From Gammaproteobacteria bacterium (GTDB taxonomy: Bacteria; Pseudomonadota; Gammaproteobacteria; Ga0077536): 64,000 nt of DNA. Shown piece after piece: positions 24,238 through 32,356 of the stretch; within the stretch, counting starts at the first letter, position 1; every line of letters starts with the position of its first letter. A program made the position numbers and the translations under genes. Location of the stretch: assembly GCA_016191285.1 (NCBI GenBank), contig JACPPA010000019.1:1-64000 (forward strand). Direction: 5' to 3'. A model generated the notes under the pieces. That model was not told the DNA's origin and made no database searches. It saw only the letters and a program-made list of their open reading frames with translations.

Positions 24238-25254
24238 CTAATCGAGGTCTAGGTAGCAGCGGTACCAGGCCACTGTCTCATCGAGCCGGGCCGCGACGGT
24301 CGCCTCTGGCGACCACTCAAGGTCGCGCCTTGCAGCCTCATATGACAGGTATTGGTTGGCAATTTCTGCCTTTGCCTCGTCGAGGATTAGGGGGCGCAAA
24401 TCCCGCCGGCCAGTGGCGTTCAGGATTAGCTCTACAAGCTGCAATACGGATAGCTGCTCACCGGTCCCGAAATTAAACGCGCGCCCTTTGATGGCATCAC
24501 GATCGAGCCGCTCGGCGAGATGAAGATACCCAGAGACGACATCGTCGATGAAGATGTAGTCGCGCACCGGCGTTCCATCGCTGCGAATAATTGGCCGTTC
24601 ACCGCGCAAAGCCGAGCGAATGGTTCCCGGAATGACCCTGCTGAAATTGACATCCCGCGGTCCAAAAATGTTCCCGCACCGGGTCACGCCGACTGGGAGT
24701 CCGAAAGTGTGTGCATAGGTGAGCGCGATTAAGTCCGCGCAACTCTTGGAGACATCGTAAGGATGCCGCCCCGCAAGCGCGTGCTCTTCGGTGTATGGAA
24801 GCGTCCGATGATCGCCGTAAGCCTTGTCGCTGGAGGCGACGACCACTCGCGCGACGAGTGGGCTGCGCCGACAGGCCTCCAACACGCTCCAGGTGCCCTG
24901 GATATTGGTTTCGAAGGTGGCGACGGGGTTGCGATTGGCCACACCGACTATCGCCTGGGCCGCCAAATGAAATACACAGGACACTTCGTACTCGTTGAGC
25001 ACGCGTTCGATGGTCCCCTGATCTTGCACCTCGCCGCGGACGACGACGATCCGGGAGTCGATGGCTTCGCGATGCAACGGACTCCACGGCACCTGATCTC
25101 GGACCAGGCCGACAACCTCGGCGCCGCGGTCCACCAATACCTGAGTCAACCGTGCGCCCAGAAACCCGCTGCAGCCGGTGACGAGAACGGAGCGGCCTCG
25201 CCAAAAGCCCGCATGCGTTTCCCCGACCTCAGCGCCCCCCCCGATATCGGTCAC
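24238..25254 (-). CDS. rfbG: CDP-glucose 4,6-dehydratase-like NAD-dependent sugar dehydratase
   Basis: A 338-residue short-chain dehydrogenase/epimerase fold enzyme. [17 protein letters not shown] is the NAD-binding glycine motif (TGxxGFxG), [11 protein letters not shown] carries the catalytic Ser/Asp-Lys pattern of 4,6-dehydratases, and YDVSK is the active-site Tyr-Lys. [20 protein letters not shown] and [18 protein letters not shown] match the CDP-glucose dehydratase type. The product would be CDP-4-keto-6-deoxyglucose, the entry point to dideoxy and branched sugars. Its start overlaps the end of the rfbF-like gene by 26 bp. The later enzymes of a known dideoxyhexose route are not adjacent. 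Confidence 0.82.
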   Translation of the reverse strand: MTDIGGGAEVGETHAGFWRGRSVLVTGCSGFLGARLTQVLVDRGAEVVGLVRDQVPWSPLHREAIDSRIVVVRGEVQDQGTIERVLNEYEVSCVFHLAAQAIVGVANRNPVATFETNIQGTWSVLEACRRSPLVARVVVASSDKAYGDHRTLPYTEEHALAGRHPYDVSKSCADLIALTYAHTFGLPVGVTRCGNIFGPRDVNFSRVIPGTIRSALRGERPIIRSDGTPVRDYIFIDDVVSGYLHLAERLDRDAIKGRAFNFGTGEQLSVLQLVELILNATGRRDLRPLILDEAKAEIANQYLSYEAARRDLEWSPEATVAARLDETVAWYRCYLDLD

Positions 25255-25990
25255 TCGGCTCCTCCGGCTGGCTGCTTGGTTTCAGTGTTGTCTGACGGGG
25301 GCGAACCCAGGGGATTGCCCCCCCCTCGATGAGTTCCTCGAACTCGCGCTGATCCTTGAAGCTATCCATTGACTTCCAGAATCCGTCGTGCTTGTACGCG
25401 AATGCGTGACCTCCCGCGACCAGCGCGGGAAGCACCTCGCGCTCGAGATCGTTGCCACGCCAATGCTTGAACACCGCGCTTTCGAAAACGAAGTAGCCCG
25501 CGTTCATCCAGTGCTCGCGCATCACTGGCTTCTCGCGTATGCGGATCACGCGGCCGTCACCATCGATATCAACCACCCCATACTGTGAATACAACGGAAC
25601 GCAGGTCATCGTCGCGAGCCCCTGGTGGCCAACATGGTAGTCGACCACTTCATCGAGGGCCACGTCAGCAAGTCCGTCTCCGTAGGCGACGAAGAATCGT
25701 TCACCCACCAGGTCCCGGCACGCGTAAACACGGTCGGCCGTGTTGGCACTCTCGCCGGTATCCACGATCTGCACATTGGCGCCTATGTCCTTGCCCTGGA
25801 AGTAGTCGTCGAGAACGCTCTTGCGATGGCCCGCGGCCAGTAGGAAATCGTTGTACCTGTACCGCATGAAAGTACGCATGACCTGCACCAGGATCGGCGC
25901 GCCGGCGACGGGCATCATGGGTTTGGGCAGGAACTCGCTGAATGGAAACGCCCGCACGCCTTGGCCCCCACACAAGATCAATACCTTCAC
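25229..25990 (-). CDS. rfbF: Glucose-1-phosphate cytidylyltransferase-like nucleotidyltransferase
   Basis: A 253-residue nucleotidyltransferase that would make CDP-glucose from glucose-1-phosphate and CTP. The GTG at 25990 is chosen because GAGGTG lies five bases upstream and [11 protein letters not shown] then forms the N-terminus; the open frame to 26155 is a read-back. Key motifs are [20 protein letters not shown] (nucleotide binding), [12 protein letters not shown] (metal-binding Asp), [19 protein letters not shown] and [17 protein letters not shown] near the end. The tail after about residue 225 is Pro/Arg-rich and overlaps rfbG. Pairing with rfbG supports CDP-sugar synthesis. Confidence 0.82.
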   Translation of the reverse strand: MKVLILCGGQGVRAFPFSEFLPKPMMPVAGAPILVQVMRTFMRYRYNDFLLAAGHRKSVLDDYFQGKDIGANVQIVDTGESANTADRVYACRDLVGERFFVAYGDGLADVALDEVVDYHVGHQGLATMTCVPLYSQYGVVDIDGDGRVIRIREKPVMREHWMNAGYFVFESAVFKHWRGNDLEREVLPALVAGGHAFAYKHDGFWKSMDSFKDQREFEELIEGGAIPWVRPRQTTLKPSSQPEEPSDRYRGGR

Positions 25991-26364
25991 GAACACCTCA
26001 CTGATACGCTGAACCCGGCGCCTCGGGGTCGTTTGCTGGCGGTTGGGTTGCTGACTCTCCGTGTTGCGGGACGCAGCTATCGCCAATCGCGCCTTAGCTG
26101 AAGACCGCGTCGTTCGGGGTCTCGGACCCGGCTCTTGCTCGGGTCTATGCTCCACTTTCGCGCTCGCAGCTTACCGAGTTCCAATCCGCACCGCGCGCAA
26201 ACGTTTGTGGACAATGTTTGCGCAGTGTTGCATCAAAGCCATTTGGGACACAAGAATCGTTCCTGCGGGGATTGGGAATGTCGGCTAGGCATTCGCCTGG
26301 AACATGGGGTTTGCGGTTTGATGTGGCCGAATAGGCTAAACGTGGCGCCACTGGCATGTGAAAT
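25991..26364. other. Intergenic region with inverted repeat
   Basis: About 370 bp upstream of rfbF without a gene. It holds the inverted repeat at 26195-26223 and ends at the REP-like element at 26365-26453. Short frames here have no support. Confidence 0.45.
26195..26223. promoter_or_regulatory. Inverted repeat, possible operator
   Basis: GCGCAAAC and GTTTGCGC form a perfect 8-bp inverted repeat separated by 13 bp, with the smaller palindrome CAAACGTTTG inside. The spacing and size suit a dimeric regulator binding upstream of the CDP-sugar genes, but no regulator gene is in the locus. Confidence 0.3.
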
Positions 26365-26453
26365 GTCGTTGCGAGGAGCGCGCAGCGCGACATGGCAATG
26401 CATAACGCTTCGATGCTCCGAAGCGTGGATTGGTTCGCTCCGCTCGCAATGAC
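26365..26453. repeat. REP/MITE-like palindromic repeat
   Basis: An 89-bp element has ends that form an inverted repeat: GTCGTTGCGAGGAGCG at the left and CGCTCGCAATGAC at the right. Internal hairpin parts are GCGCGCAGCGCG and CTTCGATGCTCCGAAG. The terminal motif GTCATTGCGAGCG is a widespread kind of dispersed palindromic repeat in environmental bacteria. Only this copy was seen here. It lies directly before the hydroxylase gene. Confidence 0.55.
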
Positions 26454-26497
26454 GATTGGCCGTGCTTTTACACGGCCTGATCAGCGAGGATGTCGAG

Positions 26498-27244
26498 ATG
26501 AAATTGATTCTGGAGCGACTTCTGACGTGTGCTGCGGACATGGCACGCATTGCGAGCGAAGCGCTGATTCGCGCTACGGATGCGGCGCGCGACGAGGTCT
26601 ATTTCGAAGTCGAGCAGTTCCCATGGGCGCGCGAGCTCGAACGCCATTGGCCGGAAATTCGTGCCGAGCTGGATCAGCTGCTGGAGGCACGAAGCCGTAT
26701 CCCGACCTTTCAGGAAGTCTCCCCGGAGCAGCACGCCGTAAGCAACGACGAGCGCTGGAGAACCTACTTCTTTTATGTATTCGGCACCTGCATCGACGGC
26801 AACTGCCAACGCTGCCCCCGAACCGCCGAGCTGTTGGCAACGGTCCCGGGGCTCGGCAACGCGATGTTCTCTGTCCTGCTCCCCGGCAAGTACATTCCCG
26901 AGCATCGTGGCCCCTACAAGGGTCTGCTTCGCTACCATCTTGCGTTGCGGGTCCCCGAGTCGACCGAAAGCTGCTGGATCGACGTCAAGGGAGAGCGCAG
27001 GCATTGGCGCGAAGGCGAGTCGCTGATATTCGACGACAGCTTCGTGCACAGCGCGGGCAACGATTCCGGCGCGATTCGGGTGGTGCTGTTCCTCGATTTC
27101 CCGCGCCCGCTGCCCCCGCTAGTGGCAACTGTCAACCGGTTCATGATCGCCCTCATCGGCGTGACGGCGTTCTCGCGCCGACCGATCGCCTACCTCAATG
27201 ACAGCGCCACGACAAACACGACTACCAAGGGGGCGCTCGACTAA
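26498..27244 (+). CDS. Aspartyl/asparaginyl beta-hydroxylase family dioxygenase (AspH/LpxO-like)
   Basis: A 248-residue Fe(II)/2-oxoglutarate dioxygenase. The ATG at 26498 follows GAGGA at a 7-nt distance. The core is LLPGKYIPEHRGPYKG with His136 as a likely iron ligand, LLRYHLALRVP, W..GE as REGESLIFDDSFVHSAGN with His184 as the second ligand, and Arg194 in AIRVVLFLDF for 2-oxoglutarate. A Cys cluster CIDGNCQRCP at 98-107 precedes it. Relatives hydroxylate Asp/Asn residues or the 2-position of lipid A acyl chains. Between EPS genes a role in modifying an acyl or amino-acid substituent is inferred. It is convergent with the radical SAM gene at 27281. Confidence 0.8.
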   Translation: MKLILERLLTCAADMARIASEALIRATDAARDEVYFEVEQFPWARELERHWPEIRAELDQLLEARSRIPTFQEVSPEQHAVSNDERWRTYFFYVFGTCIDGNCQRCPRTAELLATVPGLGNAMFSVLLPGKYIPEHRGPYKGLLRYHLALRVPESTESCWIDVKGERRHWREGESLIFDDSFVHSAGNDSGAIRVVLFLDFPRPLPPLVATVNRFMIALIGVTAFSRRPIAYLNDSATTNTTTKGALD

Positions 27245-27280
27245 TCGCGCCACTGGCAAACCCCCCAGCCGGGCGGGAGG

Positions 27281-28309
27281 TCACGCGGCTCGCAGACTGC
27301 GCGGCAATAGACGGCACGTCGCGCACGGCATGTCATCGCGTAGCGGCGCACGTCCGGCCAGCATCTTCTGCAAATAACGATAGTCGCGGCCTGCCATCAG
27401 ATCTGCGAGCGGGGTCTCGAAGGCGTTGCCGAACGCGCGCGAATTGTTGAAACAACATCCGAGGAGATCGCCATTCCAGTTAACCTGCGGTTCGTCCCAG
27501 ACCTGATGGCAGAAGCCCAGATTGTCGGCGAGCGAGTCGAGAACCACATCTGTGCTGGTGGCTAGGTCGATGCGAGCGCGCTCCGCTGTTCGCCGCGGCT
27601 GGCGGATCGGTGAGTAGTCGGCGGCGAGATTGCGGATGGCCCGAAACTTCATGCCCCGCGCCTCGGCCATCGCGCGCGCCGCATCGATCTCGTCCTCGTT
27701 GTGACCGAAGACGATGAACTGCCAGGTCAGTGCGGGAAACTCACTTGCATACTTTCGCTTGAAGTGGTTGATGCACTCGACATTCGCGAGCACTCGAGCG
27801 AGATCGCCGTTGATGCGGAAGGTGGCGTAACTCGCGCTTGATGCGCCATCGATGGAGATCGTGAGCGCACGCACGCCGCAGCGCACAACCGCTTCCAGCG
27901 CGCTCTCGGTGGCCGTGTTCAGATTTACGCCATTGGCGACCGTTACCGGCACGCCGCCAACTCGAGTTCGTTCGAGAAGGTCGGTGAGACGGCGATTCAG
28001 GAAGATCTCGCCCCAGTTCGAGATCTCCAGCAAGCGGATCCGGCCCGCTTTGCCGAGAAATCGCGACAGGTCGTCGGGCGCGAGTTCGCCCCACGCCACG
28101 ATGCCCGAGCGAGTTTCGCCATGCGCAGTTGCGCAGGTCGGGCATTTGAGCTGGCATTTGCTGCACACCTCCAACCGAACCTTGCGGCCGAGTAGCACCG
28201 CCTCCAAGGAGCAGAGGACGGCATAGGCGGATGACCATCCGAGCCACTGCAGTAGAATCCGACGAATCGTCCCCTTCAGCCTGGGCAGCAGCATGCCTGG
28301 ATCCGCCAC
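27281..28309 (-). CDS. Radical SAM/SPASM domain protein
   Basis: A 342-residue radical SAM enzyme. The cluster motif is Cys52, Cys56 and Cys59 in CSKCQLKCPTC, followed by LLEISNWGEIFLN (a variant of the GGEP region), TISIDGASSASYATFR and NLAADYSPIRQPR. The C-terminal part has further cysteines (LGFCHQVWDEP, GDLLGCCFNN, MPCATCRLLP) that fit a SPASM-type auxiliary cluster domain. A leading hydrophobic segment (about 20-40) may bind it to the membrane. It starts 15 bp after the end of the next radical SAM gene, in the same operon. The substrate is unknown; SPASM enzymes act on peptides and on some sugars or aglycones. Confidence 0.82.
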   Translation of the reverse strand: MADPGMLLPRLKGTIRRILLQWLGWSSAYAVLCSLEAVLLGRKVRLEVCSKCQLKCPTCATAHGETRSGIVAWGELAPDDLSRFLGKAGRIRLLEISNWGEIFLNRRLTDLLERTRVGGVPVTVANGVNLNTATESALEAVVRCGVRALTISIDGASSASYATFRINGDLARVLANVECINHFKRKYASEFPALTWQFIVFGHNEDEIDAARAMAEARGMKFRAIRNLAADYSPIRQPRRTAERARIDLATSTDVVLDSLADNLGFCHQVWDEPQVNWNGDLLGCCFNNSRAFGNAFETPLADLMAGRDYRYLQKMLAGRAPLRDDMPCATCRLLPRSLRAA

Positions 28310-28324
28310 TCGCCACGCGCGCCT

Positions 28325-29467
28325 TTAGCTCGGTGGCACGGAAAGGGAACTCGCTGGCTCCAGCCCGCGCCGGGCCCTGAAGAGCTTCACGCCCATCTTC
28401 ACCTTGTCCGCAAGGGTCTTCTGCGAAAGGCAGGTAAACAGGCACAGCTTGCCGCAGCCGATGGTTTCCCCGCGCACCGCGCGAGCTTTCTCGCCATACC
28501 AAATGTCGCGCGCGGATTGATGGCGAATATTGCCGACGACCGGGTAAAAGAAGCAGAGCTCGACATCGCCATTGGTGCGGATGAAGAAATCGCGCAAGCC
28601 GACTCGGCAGGCACCGATCTTGGCCGGCGCGCGCTCTTCGCGGAAGTGCGGGGCCATCAACCTCAGGATCGCCGGCTGGTTGACGATCGCGTGCCCACGG
28701 GCGTGCATGTCACACAGCAACTCGGTGACCCGCTCGAGGTCGGCTAGATCCTTCTCGGTATCCACCCACAGTTCGTCATAGGTCTCCTGCGTGGAGCGAT
28801 GCATGGGCTGGAAATTAACTGCGCTCGCCCCGGCACGCTCCGCCCAGTGCACAATGTCGGGCATCTTGCGGAAGTTGGCCTTGTTGATCGTCGGCTTGAC
28901 GATGATCGGGAAATCGATGCCCTGCGCGTGCTGTTCCGCGCGAAGGTGGTTGATACCCGCGCTTAGGGTATCGAATAAGCCGGGCCAGCCACGCAGGTAG
29001 TCATGCGTCGCGGCGTCCGGTCCGTCGCACGAGATGTTCACATTGAGCGGTCGCGCGGCTACGGTACGCGCGGCAGTTTTGCGCGAGAAAGCTGAGCCGT
29101 TGGTCGTCACGCCGGCCTCGATGTCCTGTTCGCGGCACCACCCGAGCAAATCGATAAATCCCTTTTTCATGAAGGGCTCGCCGCCGCTGAAGCTGATCGA
29201 GTACTTGCCCACGAACTCCTTGATGTCGAGTAGCGCGTGCTGCCACTGCTCGATGGTCATCTCGGACTGATAGCTCTCCAGGCGCCAGAAGTCGCAGTAG
29301 CGACAGCGCACGTTGCAGCGTTCGTTGACCAGGCCGTAGAAAGAGATCGGGCGCGTCAGATCGGGCCCGGCACGAAGATAGATTTCCTCGGCGAGATGAT
29401 TACGGGCGTGCTGAACGGCCAGTCGACTCAGTGAGTTCAGTTGCACTGAAGGCGTCTCCCCCGTCAC
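28325..29467 (-). CDS. Radical SAM/SPASM domain protein
   Basis: A 380-residue radical SAM enzyme. Cys51, Cys55 and Cys58 in NERCNVRCRYCDFW bind the catalytic cluster. SISFSGGEPFMKKGF is the GGEP motif, followed by VTTNGSAFSRK, NVNISCDGPDAATHD and IIVKPTINKANFRKMP. The C-terminal region carries IGACRVGLRDFFIRTNGDVELC and IGCGKLCLFTCLSQ, a SPASM or twitch-type cysteine set. It is first of a two-gene minus-strand operon with 27281-28309 and is divergent from the GT9 gene at 29569. Its relation to polysaccharide synthesis is by position only. Confidence 0.83.
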   Translation of the reverse strand: MTGETPSVQLNSLSRLAVQHARNHLAEEIYLRAGPDLTRPISFYGLVNERCNVRCRYCDFWRLESYQSEMTIEQWQHALLDIKEFVGKYSISFSGGEPFMKKGFIDLLGWCREQDIEAGVTTNGSAFSRKTAARTVAARPLNVNISCDGPDAATHDYLRGWPGLFDTLSAGINHLRAEQHAQGIDFPIIVKPTINKANFRKMPDIVHWAERAGASAVNFQPMHRSTQETYDELWVDTEKDLADLERVTELLCDMHARGHAIVNQPAILRLMAPHFREERAPAKIGACRVGLRDFFIRTNGDVELCFFYPVVGNIRHQSARDIWYGEKARAVRGETIGCGKLCLFTCLSQKTLADKVKMGVKLFRARRGLEPASSLSVPPS

Positions 29468-29568
29468 CTGTCGACGACGGTGTTGTTCATGGATCGAAGC
29501 GGTACACTTGCACGAGCCCTAAGCATAGCACTTGAAACTCTGCATCCCGTTACAATCGTCAAAGGCGC

Positions 29569-30735
29569 ATGATGGCCAGGACGATAACGGGCTTGCCACC
29601 GAAAGCCCATCACGGAATGGACAACCCCACTGTGCCGAGACTCCTGGTATTCGAACTCAGATTGGTGGGCGATGCCGTGATGAGTCTGTCGTTCATTCGC
29701 GCGGCACAGGCTCGTTTCGAGGTTCATGTCTGTTGTTCGTCTGCCGCGGAGGCCATATTCCGCATGGTTCTGCCCGCCGAGTGCGTGCACAGCTGGAATC
29801 CGCCATGGCACGCTGGGCCGCGTTCGAGATTCTCGCCGCTCGACGCCTTGAGAGCGATTCGCGCCGTGGTGCGCTGCCTTGCCGGGCTGGGGGCATCTCA
29901 CGCGGTCTGCGCCTGGTGCGACCCGCGTATCGGTTTGCTGATGGGCCTGACCGGCGCGTCGACGCGCATCGGCTTTGCCTGCCACCACGACAATTTCTAC
30001 GGCCGTCATCTGCCCTGGCGCCGACGCCAGCTCATAATCGCCCGGGCGATGGAGGGGATCGCGCACCTGGCCTTCATGCGACCCCTGCTGACGCAGCGTT
30101 TGTTCCGGCGGAAATTCGCGCAGCATCACGTCGAAGACTGGCGCCAAGTAGCCGCTGCGCTTGATCTGGAACTGGACACGACGCGGCCCACGCTGAGCCG
30201 GTCGGTAACGCGCCGTGACTCTCTGCCCATCGAGAATTCCTTGCCGTCTTCCGCCAAGCGGCCTCGCATCGTCATTCATCCCGGCGCCAGCGAAGCGCAG
30301 AAGCGCTGGCCTCTCAAGCACTTCGTAGAACTCGGCCATGCGCTCTCGAAACGTTACGACGTCAGCTTCATCGAGCCACCCGAGCTGACTCTGGATACGA
30401 TGATTCGCAATCATTTCCCGGTTATTTCCGTCGACAGCCTCGCCGAGCTTACCGACCACCTATGGGAGGTCGACGCCCTGATCGGCAACGACGCGGGTGT
30501 CGGACATCTCGCGGATGCCGTGGGCAAACCGGTCATCGCGATCTTCATCTCCAGCGACCCCGAGCATTTCGCCCCGAACTCGAGCCGCGAGCGCGTGATT
30601 TCCTTTGACGGAGCCTGCGACGTGCGGCCTTGTTTCGGCCGCTGCACCAAACGGGCGCTGCTGTGCTTTGCTCCGCTCACCTACGAGGCCGTCTCGACAC
30701 GCGTGATGGCGAAGCTCGAGCGGCTGTTCGCTTGA
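29569..30735 (+). CDS. Family 9 glycosyltransferase (heptosyltransferase-like)
   Basis: A 372-388-residue GT-B enzyme of the heptosyltransferase family. LLVFELRLVGDAVMSLSFIR is the N-terminal acceptor-side strand, RIVIHPGASEAQKRWPLKHF is the nucleotide-side strand with the conserved WP, and ALIGNDAGVGHLADAVGKPV is the family GND(A/S)G motif. Start is uncertain between 29569 (weak AAAGG) and the in-frame ATG at 29617, which begins nearer the domain. The family uses ADP-heptose or related sugars, usually for the LPS core, but members also occur in EPS loci. It is transcribed alone on the plus strand. Confidence 0.8.
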   Translation: MMARTITGLPPKAHHGMDNPTVPRLLVFELRLVGDAVMSLSFIRAAQARFEVHVCCSSAAEAIFRMVLPAECVHSWNPPWHAGPRSRFSPLDALRAIRAVVRCLAGLGASHAVCAWCDPRIGLLMGLTGASTRIGFACHHDNFYGRHLPWRRRQLIIARAMEGIAHLAFMRPLLTQRLFRRKFAQHHVEDWRQVAAALDLELDTTRPTLSRSVTRRDSLPIENSLPSSAKRPRIVIHPGASEAQKRWPLKHFVELGHALSKRYDVSFIEPPELTLDTMIRNHFPVISVDSLAELTDHLWEVDALIGNDAGVGHLADAVGKPVIAIFISSDPEHFAPNSSRERVISFDGACDVRPCFGRCTKRALLCFAPLTYEAVSTRVMAKLERLFA

Positions 30736-31159
30736 CCCTGGCGGCTCGGCGCCGAGCCGTTTCAGGTTGGACGGCATCAGCCGCCTGCCGTGGGCATTGC
30801 GATCGTAGCGCGGAACCATCGAAATTCTGGCCATTTGAAGTTGCTCGTTGCCGAGTTTAGAACCGCCCTCGCTGCACGCCGAGAACTACGTGGTAAGTGC
30901 GCAGGATACGAAATTCCTTCGCAGATCGGTTAGCAGGGAGAGCTAGAATCGAGCCGACTTTGCAGTTGTTTGCGAGTTCGAACCAAGTGTGCGCGGGCGT
31001 CGAGCCTACTGGGGGCGGGCGCCCGGTCGATGCGTTCAGTGTTGCGCATTTTCACGGCAGCCGATTGCGTCAAAGGCCTGGCGAGAGTGCGCGTAGCGCC
31101 TGCTCGCGGGCGCGGCGTGGACACCTCGAACGCCGGCGGGGTGTCCGGGACGGACGGCG
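30736..31159. other. Intergenic region, no gene seen
   Basis: About 420 bp lie between two converging genes. A perfect palindrome sits at its left edge (see 30743-30758). Frames in it lack binding sites and family resemblance. Confidence 0.5.
30743..30758 (+). terminator. Perfect GC palindrome after the GT9 gene
   Basis: GGCTCGGCGCCGAGCC is a 16-bp perfect palindrome starting 8 bp after the GT9 stop and followed by GTTTC. It could form a hairpin with a small loop. The T-run is poor, so it is only a weak terminator candidate. Confidence 0.3.
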
Positions 31160-32314
31160 TTATAAGCATGGCCACTCGCGACTCATTGCGCCCAAAGGGC
31201 GATCCGCAGCCAACAGAAGCTGCATGAGCTGGCGCGCGCTGTGCTCCCAACTATAGCGTTGCGCTATGGTCTCGGCTATACGCTGGAGTCGCCCTCTACC
31301 CTTTTCCTCCAACGCCTGCGCGATCGCATCACGCAAGGATGAGCCAGCTAGAGGATCCACGTGATAAGGGGAGAAGAAATCGAACTCGGCCATGGCGGTA
31401 CGGTTCGAGCAGACCACGGGCGCACCTGCCATCGCCGCCTCCAGCGGGGGAATACCGAATCCTTCGGCAAGCGAGGGATAGACGAACAACCGGGCGTTGT
31501 TCAGTAGCGTCGCTTTTTCCGCCTCCGATACCGACTCGAGGTGGTGAATATGCCGCAGGACCCTACTATCGAGCGATCCGAGGACCTTGTGCAGAGAAGG
31601 ATCGGCGATGCTCCGCGTGCCTACGAACACGAGTGAATATCCGCGCTCTAGCAAACCGAGTTCGAGCACTGCATTGAGCAATCCGAGGTGGTTCTTACGT
31701 GGCTCCATCCGGCTTAGAAACAGCAGGTAGGGCCTGCTCCGATCCCATGGTGCACTGCGCGAGGGTTCTGTTTCGCGCCGTGCTCCCGCTCCACCCGCGA
31801 CCCCGTTCGTAATGACGTGGATGCGATCGAGATCGATATCGTAGAAATGATGCAACTCGCGGCGCGAGAAATCGGACACTGTGGTCAACAGGTCGGCTGC
31901 TCGCGCGGCCGACCTGAACAGAGAGTGCTTGGGCAAGCGGTAACCGAGTGGAAAATATTCCGGATGGCGCTCAAAGAGGATGTCGTGGGTGGTGATCATA
32001 TGGCGGCACCGCTTTAACGGCGGCGCGACGTATTGAAAGTGCGCCCAGTCTATGGCGTTGTCAGAAATGAGCTGGGGAAACTCAAGACCCAGGCGACGGT
32101 AGCGGTTCGCGGACTCCAGGCGTAGGTAATGCACGTGGCGGTGCTCGCCGAGACGCGCGCGCGGCACCTCCGGCCGACGGGCGGCGAAGTAGAATTCGAT
32201 GTCGTTTGAAAAGAGCCGGATCGCCTCTTGATAGATTTGCTCGAGATAGGTACGAGACCCCTGAAACACACCTTCGAGTGCGTGCGCGTCGACAAGTAGG
32301 CGCAATTTCCTCAT
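31160..32314 (-). CDS. Family 4 (GT1-type) glycosyltransferase
   Basis: A 384-residue GT-B glycosyltransferase. The N-terminal half starts LRLLVDAHALEGVFQGSRTYL and contains MITTHDILFERHPEYFP and LLTTVSDFSRREL. The C-terminal half has YLLFLSRMEPRKNHLGLLNA, LVFVGTRSIADP, and FVYPSLAEGFGIPPLEAAMAGAPVV, in which the E-x7-E pattern binds the donor phosphate. It is homologous to mannosyltransferases that act on lipid-linked intermediates. It is the last clear member of the polysaccharide locus. The next gene on the same strand, 42 bp away, is a core-metabolism aminotransferase. Confidence 0.85.
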   Translation of the reverse strand: MRKLRLLVDAHALEGVFQGSRTYLEQIYQEAIRLFSNDIEFYFAARRPEVPRARLGEHRHVHYLRLESANRYRRLGLEFPQLISDNAIDWAHFQYVAPPLKRCRHMITTHDILFERHPEYFPLGYRLPKHSLFRSAARAADLLTTVSDFSRRELHHFYDIDLDRIHVITNGVAGGAGARRETEPSRSAPWDRSRPYLLFLSRMEPRKNHLGLLNAVLELGLLERGYSLVFVGTRSIADPSLHKVLGSLDSRVLRHIHHLESVSEAEKATLLNNARLFVYPSLAEGFGIPPLEAAMAGAPVVCSNRTAMAEFDFFSPYHVDPLAGSSLRDAIAQALEEKGRGRLQRIAETIAQRYSWEHSARQLMQLLLAADRPLGAMSREWPCL

Positions 32315-32356
32315 TGTTGATCATTCATCTGCCAGTACGCGGGCGCCCGGTCCGGA

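Noticed and set aside
29464-30459. 331-residue open frame on the minus strand
   Set aside because: It lies opposite the clear GT9 gene, has no ribosome binding site and reads as Arg/Gln-rich low-quality protein; a high-GC shadow.
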